A stretch of 64,000 bases of DNA. Source: Trifolium pratense (Eukaryota > Streptophyta > Magnoliopsida > Fabales > Fabaceae). Position numbers and translations under genes: made by a program. Under the pieces are notes generated by a model. That model was not told where the DNA came from. It searched no databases and was given only the letters and a program-made list of their open reading frames with translations. Below, piece after piece: positions 10,226 through 19,502 of this stretch (position 1 is the stretch's first letter; each line of letters starts with the position of its first letter). Location of the stretch: contig NC_060062.1 of assembly GCF_020283565.1 (NCBI RefSeq), forward strand, positions 31,675,164 to 31,739,163, given 5' to 3'.

Positions 10226-10689
10226 TTAGTTAGTTAGCGTTTGAGATAGTTACTACATGATAAAATATATAAATAAAACACTTGAAAGTTGGACGTTGTA
10301 CATCAGTTTCCAATCAGTACAGATTTTCTTAATGTGTATGTTATATAGGCAAAATACATGTATAGGTCTTTAAGTTTTATGTTTGTATCAGATAGGTCCT
10401 TTAAGTTTTTTAAGTATAAAATAGGTACTTTAAGATAGACTATGGTTTCCTTTATCTCTAAGTTTCCCCTTCCTCTAATTTCAAAGACTTTAGCTGTAGC
10501 AGAAATACGAATTGAGCCATTTCCAATGCAATACAAATTTTCATAATGAGTATATTATATATTATAATAAAGCTTCAAACTCTTGTTACCTTTCTTGTAA
10601 CATTTACATTTTCTGTCTCATGTAAACTTTGATGACCTTAACAACTTAACTCCAGCCGTAAATATAAGGAAAATGTCAAACTATAAAGA
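10226..10689. other. Non-coding, AT-rich, local repeat
   Basis: No gene seen. A stretch near 10310-10346 (CAGATTTTCTTAATG...) recurs in diverged form near 10526-10560, flanking about 180 bases rich in AGGTCTTTAAG-type phrases, probably a small unclassified repeat. Confidence 0.4.
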
Positions 10690-10856
10690 ATAAATACAAT
10701 TTAATCTTCATGAGTAATACAGTTAGACATCAACATCTAATCTGCACTGAGGTTACGGCCACAAAACTCAGTAACATGATAGCAAAGCAACACATGAAAT
10801 GAGACTATATGCATTTGATTTTTCATTCATCACTTTACCGAAGTAAAAGGAATACA
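10690..10856 (-). pseudogene. Relic of an EXO70J transmembrane region
   Basis: Matches the transmembrane-coding part of the neighbouring EXO70J gene (about 12775-12945): shared phrases include CACATGAAAT, AGACTATATGCAT and AAAAGGAATA, with scattered changes. It is only about 165 bases long and isolated, so it is a leftover of another tandem copy. Confidence 0.65.
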
Positions 10857-11211
10857 CTGAGGTTACGCAGCCCTGCTTCCGATGCAATGGATCTGGAGCT
10901 CGTAAGTATCATCTTTCTCTTCAATTTCATGATCACACTTTATACTGGCATGCAGTACAAAGGCCCCCAGGCAGGATAAAAATACAACAGTTTTTATGAT
11001 TTTTTATCAGTAAACAAAACTGATATGCCGGGCATGAACATTAATCCCGTACAACGTGTTTGCGATGATAAAAATGTTCCAGTTCAAAACCAATTTTGTG
11101 AGTCTTCTTTCCTTTTCTTTCAACTAGCTCTTAATTCGTAAAAGTGAAGTAAAAATAAAAGGAGAAAATTAGACGAAACCATAGTTAGATGCTTGGAAAT
11201 TGAGATATAGT
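10857..11211. other. Non-coding gap 3' of EXO70J
   Basis: No gene, repeat or RNA recognised. It includes the presumed 3' untranslated region of the - strand EXO70J gene. Confidence 0.4.
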
Positions 11212-13324
11212 TTATGAAGATACAATAACTCTATTAGTACAGTTTATTAAGCTAACAGAATCAACATCAATATCCTGTAACAGAAACAAATGATTGAGTT
11301 GAGCTTGAATGTCAGACATTCTATACTCGTCAGCATTTTTACCAAGAACGTTCTCAAACCTCGCAATGAAGTTTTCATAATCCGGCAACAACATTTTTTC
11401 CACATAAATTATTATTTGTTTCTTAAGCTGTTCATCAAAAACACACCATGTAGACTGAATTCCACACATCTCCTTAAACTTTTGATTGAACAGATTGAGC
11501 TTGTCTTTCATTGAATTTGCGTCAGAATTTGACGCTGCTGACTGATTTATATCGATTTTCAAAATATCTACAACATTACTCCATGAGCTTTTACAATAGA
11601 GTTCCAAGTATCGCCTTGTGTTTTTAAAGAACCTATCATCCCAAAAGTTTTCCAATTTGTACTTAATCATACTTATATTATTCAGCATGAAAAAATACCG
11701 CAAAGCGGAGTCCTCATAAGTTTGTGACTTAGCTTCCAAATTTCTCTCAAACATCTCCATTATGAGCTCTATCTGCGAATCGAATAAAGATGTTCCCTCT
11801 CCATTAGCAACAACCAACGGGTAGTCTCGTAAAATGTGCTCCAGTTTCTGTCTTGACCAGAAAGCCAAAACGATGTAGCCTGTAGCCTCGCAGATCATTG
11901 GATGAACCCCACCGTCAACCCAACAATCTAACTCTGCATCCGGCGTAAGAAAGATCAGATTCCCAAATTCCATGAAAATATCTCTACTTCACCCAATCTA
12001 TTCTTAGTTTTTATTGCTTCATTCACTAAGGAATCAGTAAACAATGCTTCAAATTCGGGAATGAGATCACAAAGTGTCTCAAACATGTCAACGGTTTTAA
12101 ACAAACGCCATGCAGAAGGACTTTGATTCATAAACGAATCAGCAAAGTCCAACAGTTGTATCGTTGCTCCACGACAAATCTCCGAAAAACAAAGATCAGA
12201 TGACATAAAGGATTCCGAGAAGACACGATCATAGAGGCGACGTTCACAGGGAAATAATATTCTAAGAGCAACCTTGGAAGCTTTAATCCATCTTCCAATC
12301 ATGTAATCCTGAAATCCCATCTTTCTCAATCCTAATAATTTATTTATTAATAAATCTTTCAACCATTCTTTACGCAAACTAATGTACAAGTCAGAGCACT
12401 CTTTCTCAAACCCAGCATCCACCATCAGTTTAACCGTTTCACGAAGATTATTGATTGTTTCATCCGGAATTGCATCAAGTATGAAGTTATGATCAGTAAC
12501 CACCAACTTATAGTTACCTTTCACCTTCTCCAAAAGCATCTTGGCAATAATAGAGTTGTTCTGCATAAGCTCTTTCATACAAGTCAGGAACTGTTGCAAC
12601 AATAGTTCCAAACTTGTATGAAAGTGTTCTGAATCAACTTGAACGACTACTTGTTGTTCTTCAAGACTAAGACACGGAGTTTCATGTTGAACATTTACCG
12701 AAGAGAAAGAAGAACGAAGAATAATAAGACAATAGCTATAACAAACTCCAACAATAGCTAACAAAAAATTAATCTTCATGAGTTGTACAATTAAACATCC
12801 TAGATAAAAGTACATCAGATCCACTTCAAATCCACACCGAATTTGCCTCGATAAACTGAGTGACATGAAAGCGAAGGCAGCACATGAAATCAGACTATAT
12901 GCATCTGGTTTTCCATTCATAATTTTATCAGAGAAAAAGGAATAGACAGAAGTGATAGTCAATACCAAAAATGCTGAATGAGCTTTGAATCGAAGACTTG
13001 TTGAGTGTTGCCATGTACTTGCAAACAAAATCAATAGACAAATAATGAAACTGAAAACAGTGTAAAGAATAATTTTCAACAAATTCCAATTTCCAAAAGA
13101 TGGTTGAAGGAAGAGCTTAGAGCATAACAAACAAGTCCAACAACAGCTGAAGCAAACCCAACAAATTTCCATCCTTTTGTATTCATCATCCATCTCCGAA
13201 TATGGATCAGTATGAGTGTCATGTTTGGATTAAAAATCGATATTGGATCTGAAAATATCTTTTCTATTTCAGATGGAATTTCTATCAAAGGACCAAAAAG
13301 TCTTGAAACTATTTCCTGCCACAA
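11212..13324 (-). pseudogene. EXO70J-type exocyst subunit gene with N-terminal membrane region, two frameshifts
   Basis: Read in three consecutive frames this is one intronless gene of about 704 codons: start near 13324 (MWQEIVSRLFG), 4-5 hydrophobic segments, a linker, then the EXO70 C-terminal fold (WIKASKVALRILFPCERRLYDRVF, SWSNVVDILKID, FNQKFKEMCGIQSTW) to a stop at 11212. The first shift is at the TTTT run after the residues SSSFNHL (about 13100), the second at the TTTT run at 11975-11978; each is cured by one extra T. EXO70 proteins direct vesicle tethering at the plasma membrane. The J class with N-terminal transmembrane segments is known from legumes. Both lesions are single-base losses in short T runs, so either this is a young pseudogene or the assembly has homopolymer errors; the rest of the reading frame is clean. 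Confidence 0.85.
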
Positions 13325-13716
13325 GTTTTTGACTTTAGTGTTAATCAGTTCGACTGTCCAAATCTAACTCGTAGTCTACATAACACTCACACGACACGAC
13401 ACTGACACATCAAACCAATAATAATTTATGAAAAGTGACACCAGTTACTTTCGTATTGGATACCTGACTCTCCTATCAGAAGTGTCGGTGTTATAGAGTT
13501 TACAAAAGGAAAAACATTTTTCTTTTGTCAACAACGTGTCTTGACCACAGATTAAAATAGATCTTTCTCTTTATAAAAAGCAACAATAATTTCCACTGAT
13601 TTTACAAGGTTCCTTTCCATCTCAAACAAACTAAGAAGAACATATTAGTCTTTTAACTTTTAAGCCAAATAGAAATTAACACACTACTACCCTATACCCT
13701 TTGGAAATTAAGTACC
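13325..13716. promoter_or_regulatory. Divergent intergenic region between EXO70J and the fusion gene
   Basis: A 392-base gap between two head-to-head genes. A TATA-like TTTATAAAA at 13570-13578 lies about 140 bases before the + strand ATG at 13717. Shared or bidirectional control is possible but is only an inference from the spacing. Confidence 0.45.
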
Positions 13717-14676
13717 ATGCCCATAAGAATTCCCAATAGACTAATACAGAAAAAGCTATGGAGAATATTAGGATTTTTTTCAAGTATCATTGGACTCATT
13801 TCTTATGCAATAAGCTCTTCTTTCAATCAACTTTTTGGAAATTGGAACTTCATCAAAATCATTATCTACACAGTGGTAAGTTTCAGTATCACTAGCATGA
13901 TGTTATTTTTGGAAAAATGGAAACTTTCAAGGAGATTCTTGCTAAAAGCTCATTTAGGTGTTCTTGTTTTGTTACTCGCATCATTTTACAGTTTTGTATC
14001 CGATTATAAAACTTTGAATCAAAAACCAGACTTATTGAGTCTTATTTCTTGTTCATCTTTTGCTTTAATGTGTTTTTGTTTATCAAGACAAATTGATCTT
14101 GGTTTTGAATCTGATCTTCTTAATTTCTTCCTTGGAATGCTTACTATTCATTTGATGAAAATCAATTTGATGTTATCTATAATTGCTGCAATCTTCTGTT
14201 ATTCTCTTATGGTTCTTCGTTCGAAATTAGATTCTCGACACGAAATTGGAACATTAAGAGTAGAAGATGATGTAGCTATAGAAATTGATGCTGTAGATAG
14301 AAACAAAAATGAGTTCCAATCTTTAAGAAGAAGAATGAATAATAATGATGGTTATAATTGGAAAAGATATGAAGAAAAATTTGCAAAAGGAAGTGAAAAT
14401 CAGAGAAGTTACTATAAATGTGTGGGGTCTAATTGTGTTGTGAAGAAAAGAGTTGAAAGAAATATTGATGGTGAAATTATTGAGACACTATATAAAGGTA
14501 CACATAATCATTGCATGCCTACTGAGTCTACAATGAAGAAGAATTCATCATCTGAATATCTTTATTCACTTTTGCCTTTAGAAACTGGCTCTATTGATTT
14601 TCCAGATCAATCATTTGGTAGTGAACAATTGGATTCTGATGAAGAACTTTCAAATTTCTCAGTAGTATCAGTATGA
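13717..14676 (+). CDS. EXO70J-type transmembrane region fused to a degenerate WRKY domain
   Basis: An intact intronless frame of 319 aa. Residues 15-168 align with the membrane region of the neighbouring EXO70J (GNWNFIKIIIYTVVSF; KPDLLSLISCSSFA; LSRQIDLGFE; HLMKIN) and hold about five hydrophobic segments. Residues 211-268 are a WRKY-type domain: DGYNWKRYEEK at 211-221 in place of the usual DGYNWRKYGQK, then KGSENQRSYYKC, with zinc ligands C235, C240, H263 and H265 (CX4CX22HXH, as in N-terminal domains of group I WRKYs). The core WRKYGQK has become WKRYEEK, so normal W-box binding is doubtful, while the zinc site is kept. The tail is acidic/Ser-rich. The EXO70 fold itself is absent. A membrane-tethered WRKY-like protein is the plain prediction; function is unknown. 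The clean frame argues against a pseudogene. Confidence 0.85.
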   Translation: MPIRIPNRLIQKKLWRILGFFSSIIGLISYAISSSFNQLFGNWNFIKIIIYTVVSFSITSMMLFLEKWKLSRRFLLKAHLGVLVLLLASFYSFVSDYKTLNQKPDLLSLISCSSFALMCFCLSRQIDLGFESDLLNFFLGMLTIHLMKINLMLSIIAAIFCYSLMVLRSKLDSRHEIGTLRVEDDVAIEIDAVDRNKNEFQSLRRRMNNNDGYNWKRYEEKFAKGSENQRSYYKCVGSNCVVKKRVERNIDGEIIETLYKGTHNHCMPTESTMKKNSSSEYLYSLLPLETGSIDFPDQSFGSEQLDSDEELSNFSVVSV

Positions 14677-14940
14677 AATGTTGAGAAGGAAGTTGTTTGT
14701 AGTAGCTATTTGAATCTAGAGTTTGGGGCATAGTAAATTACAAATCCAATTGGACCAATTGGATGGTTATTTTCCTTTAAGAAAAAACTTATGTCAAATT
14801 TTTTATATAATAATTAGAGGTAAGGAAAATTGTGTAGATTAAATTATGGCCAGTTCCCTCGGCCGGTGTTGGAGTGTTTGGATTTCCTCAGATTTCTTGC
14901 ATCTTTGCAGCAAAAACGACATTCCATCCCATTGTAATAC
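14677..14940. other. 3' flank of the fusion gene
   Basis: AT-rich; presumed 3' untranslated region, nothing else recognised. Confidence 0.4.
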
Positions 14941-15080
14941 AATTCAGATTTGGGCTTAACTTGACCGTAAATATTGCCTTCGCTTATAAACATTACTCCA
15001 GGTCAAATTCAATGATGACAGCGAAAAGTATAGCTGGTGGCCCGACGAATTTTGAAGATCCTCTGATACCATCATTAAAG
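14941..15080. repeat. Left copy of a ~138-bp direct repeat
   Basis: Matches 15615-15752 with scattered changes (shared ATTCAGATTTGGGCTTAACT, ACGAATTTTGAAGATCCTCT). It ends exactly where the poly(A) insertion begins. Confidence 0.75.
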
Positions 15081-15614
15081 TATAACCTTGAGTCGGCCTG
15101 ATTTTGTTCGAAAGGGCTGGTGCGTAGATAATCCGTGTTGACGATAGCATCGTTTGTCGTGCCAACGGGTCGCTAGTCTTGGTGTTTCTCATGCTGGTGC
15201 TCATACCGGTTAATTGACCATCCCTCGATCTAGCTTTTGATTGGGTCTGAGTTGCATTCAACAAGATGTGATTTGTCAAGAGATTGATAAAGGTCTCATA
15301 TTGCCTCTACTTCATTCTCAATATTCGTATCATTTCATGATTTCAGACGGTTTGCTTGAAAAAGCCGTCATTGCTTGCTTCTAACTACAGGGAGTAGCAG
15401 TATGTGGACCGTTTCCTTGTTGACGTATGGTCGGTTCATTCGCCTAGAATTTTTATGACTTATATTTTCCTTTGGGATTAACTAGAAGTTGGTATGTTCA
15501 TGTTTCATTGTCCTCGGACTTATTGGGTTAGGTCTATGTCCCCTGGTTATTGTATATACTTTTTCCTGCTTTATCCCCTGATGTTTAGATGCTCTTCACT
15601 TTATCAAAAAAAAA
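15081..15614 (+). mobile_element. Poly(A)-ended insertion, probably a 5'-truncated LINE
   Basis: 534 bases ending in an A run at 15606-15615, placed precisely between the two copies of the 138-bp repeat. No open frame is recognised. The tail (GCTCTTCACTTTATCAAAA) fits a plant LINE 3' end. Confidence 0.45.
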
Positions 15615-15752
15615 ATTCAGATTTGGGCTTAACTTGACCGTAAATATTTCCTTCAATTATAAACATTTCTCCAGGTTTTGTCAATGATGGCAGCAAAAAC
15701 CGTATAGCATGTGACCCAACGAATTTTGAAGATCCTCTGATCCCATCTTAAA
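15615..15752. repeat. Right copy of the ~138-bp direct repeat
   Basis: Partner of 14941-15080. It begins immediately after the poly(A) run. Confidence 0.75.
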
Positions 15753-16007
15753 ATTGGGATTTCCTATAATTCTTCAGATCATCTCACATCCGTTGTGGAC
15801 TATTAATAACAAACTCCAAAAGCTGACTGTCACCACAATCGGATTAATCTTGCCTTTATCGAAGATAACCTTGTTTCGAGCTTTCCAAGTCTTCCACAAA
15901 AGAATGTTTAACCTCTTTATGTTGTTCTTGGGATGAATTTTGGAACTTGATGTAATCGGTTTCTGTTTTTTAATTATATATACTTTTCATCTAACTTCTG
16001 AGTTGTT

Positions 16008-16385
16008 AGGGCTCGTTTGGCCTAAATTTTTTTAGAGCTTATGCAAATAGCTTATGTAATTTTTATATATTATTATATGTTTGTCAAGGTAGTTTATGAT
16101 AAAATAGCTTATAAAAGGATTTAATTAATATGCACTGACGGTGTAAAATAGTTTTACACTATCAGTCAATACTTCACCCCACTTTCTTGATATGACATGG
16201 TAAAATGATGGTTGTTTATTGGACGATCGTGTAAAACTATTTTACACTGTCGGTGCATATCAATTAAACTCCTTATAAAATTACAATTTTCACTAGTGTG
16301 AATTTATAAAATTGCATAAAACATAATTTATATTGCATAAGCTGTTTGCGTAAACTCTAAAAAAAACTGGGTCAAACGGGACCCT
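16008..16385. mobile_element. MITE with ~50-bp terminal inverted repeats
   Basis: Left end AGGGCTCGTTTGGCC, right end complementary to AGGGTCCCGTTTGACCC; the arms continue through AGAGCTTATGCAAATAGC. The ends look hAT-like, but no target duplication was clear. A second MITE sits inside at about 16119-16268. Confidence 0.7.
16119..16268. mobile_element. MITE of the TGCACTGACGGTGTAAAA family, nested
   Basis: About 38-bp inverted ends (TATGCACTGACGGTGTAAAA and complement). Relatives occur at 34751-34930 and 35099-37402. Confidence 0.7.
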
Positions 16386-16462
16386 AGGTCAATGCTTAAT
16401 GCTTTCCATAACCAATAGTCATTGAATCAAGGCTTTTTCTAACATAAACAAGTGGTTCATGT

Positions 16463-16800
16463 GGTGCACCATGCACAAGTCTCGAATAACATTATAACGA
16501 ATACGAATTTTACAAAATCGATCGTTGGATTGAAAGATTATATCATATAGATCATTCGTATAAATTTTTAGAAAAATTGAAAATCATTTGATATGTTATT
16601 AAGATCAATCAAAATTAACGGTTTATGAGTTTTATTAAATACCGTTAATTTTGATGGGTCTCAATAACATATCAAATAATTTTCAATTTTTCTAAAAATC
16701 TCTATGGATGATCTATATAATATAATCTTTCAATCCAACGGTCGATTTTCTAAAATTTGTATTCATTATAATGTTATTCGAGACTAGTGCATGGTGCACC
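16463..16800. mobile_element. Foldback MITE with ~160-bp arms
   Basis: 338 bases that are nearly all inverted repeat: starts GGTGCACCATGCAC, ends with its complement, with a loop of about 18 bases near 16625-16642. Inner arms carry ACATATCAAAT and AATTTTCAATTTTTCTAAAA. A half-copy with similar sequence is at about 33490-33600. Confidence 0.8.
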
Positions 16801-17049
16801 TCGTTCATGTTAGACTTGGCCTTGAATCAAACCTAAATATTGTTTGGGCATCTCTTTAAAAATGTACTACTCTGATTCAATTATACGCAAAAAGTGCATG
16901 TAGTTTTCGCAATTGCTACCGCATCACATTGATTCATTCGTTTTATAAGAGTGGCATTATTTTTACTACAAATGAACGAGTAGTACATAGACTCCCAAAT
17001 GATCTCATATTCTTTGTACTATATACAATGAAGTACAAATTTCTCAACT

Positions 17050-19502
17050 TCAATCAAATATATTATAATCTCTTTGAAATTGGAACTTAGGCAGGACTTC
17101 CAATTCTAAGTACTTAGCAATATATTTGTAGGTTGCTTGAGTTGGATGTACGCTATCCCAAAATACATATTTTGAGGCATCATTACAAACTGGTGTGAGT
17201 TCATTACACAATGGAGTTACTTCAAATAAGCCAGTTCCGCAACATCCTTTGCTTGTTTCCACGAAACCTATATATAATAGAAAGTTAAAAGAATACAAAA
17301 TAAATACTGGAAACAAATATAAGACCAAAAAAAATAATACTAGAAACAAATAGGAGTTGTTAACTTTTAAAATTCTTCTTCCTTTTATCAATTAAAATAT
17401 TGGTGCTTAAAATTATCTTTTTACTTTCTTTAACTTCAAGATGATTTAGTGTCAAATCCTCTAATAGTAATTCGCTTGAATTGTTGTGTGCGTGAGCATA
17501 AGTCGGTTAATAAAGATATTGTATTTTATATGTAAAGGTCGGAGTTCGAACCAAGAATCTCTCGCTTATTCACTTCAAGATGTGAATTTTTAGTCATTAT
17601 ACTACTTTACCAAAAAAAAATGCTTGAATTTGACTTCTTTAAGTTTTTTTTTTCACCATCAATATTTGGCCCACTGTACAGCTTAATTTGGTTAGGGGTG
17701 CAGTTGCAGGGGAACGAACCGTGGTTCTCCCTAACAAGTCCAACGTCAATCACCACTGGACCAACTAACGATAGTCGTTTCAAAATAAAAGAAATTCTAT
17801 ATTTTCAATTTTTTTTCCTTTACAAATTTTAAATTCTTTTTTTTTTCAAGGAGAAAATATTAGTTCTACTGGATAATATTAAAAACCACCAAGATAACAC
17901 ATAGTCCATGAATAAAAAATATTCATAAATATTGCTCACCATATTTTTGAGGATGATAGATAAGGCCAATCAAAGGGTCATATATATTTGTATATATAAT
18001 TCTGCTTCCTTGAAGAACTGCTTGTAATTTAAGTAATCTCCGAGCCAATTTTTGGTTATAAATCTTAGCTTCTAAATTCTCATCCTCCACACATTTCCGA
18101 TCCTTTAAATTTACAAACTTAGCTGTTATTTGAACAGGTATGCAACCAATAGATGGAAGCCCAGCCACAGCAAATTTTCTGCATCCAAGGTCATATAGTT
18201 CCTACAATTTATTAAGAAAAATATTTTAAATTATAGACAAAAATTCAAAGAAAATTTATAAGTAATAATTATAGTAATAATTGTAAAAATAATGAATAAT
18301 TATAATTACTTTTTTATAATAAGTAATTATAATTACTATTTATTTTTATAAATTAATTAATATATATACACCGTTAGAAAAAAAAATTATAGGTACATCT
18401 AATCACGTCTCACAACGGTGATATTTAAATATATTAAAAATGACACATAGATTTAATATATTTTTTTTTTTGTTACATAGATTTAATATATATGATTGAT
18501 ATGAACATCCGTATAATTTTTTTAAAATATATAATTTTTTTTATCAAGTAATTAATTTGGTGGTTAAAAATTACACCCTTCTAGTGAATAAATGGGATGA
18601 TCAGGGATAGAACCTCGACTCCCTGTATATATAATGCAATATCCTTACCAACTGAGCTAAGCTTACGAGACGAACGTCCGTATAAAATTATTTACGCGTA
18701 CTATTCGTGGATATTCGATTCACTAAACTCTTTTTTAATCAATGATATCCAAAAAAAAATAAACAAGCTTACCTCAATGAAAATTTGGAGTTTACTTTGA
18801 ATATAATCTTGGTATCCACTAATGTTGAACTCCAACCTTCTAGTTGGAATATCATAAAAATTGAAAAGGAAGTCATTAGTTCCAGCACTAATAATCACCA
18901 AAGCATTTCCAAGTCTATTTTTAGCTTCTTTTTCCCCTACAATGCTTTTAACCTTTGTCACATAATTTTTGAGATATTCAATTTGTTTGGAAATTGATAT
19001 AGCACCTGATAAAGCTATCGTCAAATCATCAAAACCTGATCCTCCAGATGCAAAGCTAACACCTGTCAGAAAAGAAGTGTGTACATCAATTTTTGTTGAT
19101 CTAGTCGTTTCTTATATATACATAGGACCGGAAGTAATAATATTTAGTTATCGACGAAAGGAAACTATCACCTGTTAGAAGCTCTTCATTTGAAAGGTTT
19201 GGGTCCAAGAAAGGAGGGACAGTATCTTTGAGATTCATTGTAGATGCAAGAAAATCAATAGCCAATTTTCCATTAGAAAATCTACCTGTAGGTACATGAT
19301 TAGGAAAATCCCTACCATATGGTAAATGATTTCCTTTGGCCAATGTTTTGATGTAGTTATTGTTTCCTGTGTCTACGGTTGAGTCACCAAAGACTAAAAT
19401 GGATGAGAATTTTGATCTCAATTTCAAGTCATTGCTTGCAGTAACAACATTGATAATGGTGCAAACTTGCATTAAAATGATAAAGGGGATTGCATAAGCC
19501 AT
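17050..19502 (-). CDS. GDSL esterase/lipase, four exons
   Basis: Exons at 19502-19172, 19062-18773, 18201-17940 and 17267-17050, all with GT-AG borders and consistent phases, give 366 aa, normal for the plant SGNH/GDSL family. A signal peptide is likely (MAYAIPFIILMQVCTIINVV). Block I is FGDSTVDTGNNN with the nucleophile Ser at residue 41; the block III motif is SAGTNDFLFNFY; the C-terminal block V is WDSVHPTQATY with the catalytic Asp and His. Such enzymes are secreted and cleave ester or acyl bonds in cuticle, wall or seed lipids; the substrate cannot be told from sequence. A TATA-like TATATATAG sits at 19556-19566 on the - strand, about 55 bases before the ATG. Intron 3 holds a SINE; intron 2 holds another. 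Confidence 0.93.
17487..17619 (+). mobile_element. tRNA-derived SINE (family A) in GDSL intron 3
   Basis: A-box-like GCATAAGTCGGTTAATA, B-box-like GGAGTTCGAACCA, then TTATTCACTT and an A run. Near-duplicates around it (TCGCTTGAATTG and TGCTTGAATTTG) look like target duplications. Confidence 0.65.
17637..17770 (-). mobile_element. tRNA-derived SINE (family B) in GDSL intron 3
   Basis: Read on the - strand: TTAGTTGGTCCAGTGGT (A-box-like), GGTTCGTTCC (B-box-like), TGGGCCAAATATTGATGG, then an A run. A second copy is at 39832-40012. Confidence 0.65.
18535..18672 (-). mobile_element. tRNA-derived SINE (family A) in GDSL intron 2
   Basis: On the - strand: TAGCTCAGTTGGTAAGGATA (A-box), then GGTTCTATCCC (B-box), a TTATTCACTAG stretch and a tail. 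Same family as 32348-32484, which has better boxes. Confidence 0.65.

Noticed and set aside
11955..13193. Separate gene for the 412-aa frame and another for the 253-aa frame
   Set aside because: They are consecutive parts of a single EXO70J protein; the apparent end and start are created by a one-base frameshift at 11975-11978.
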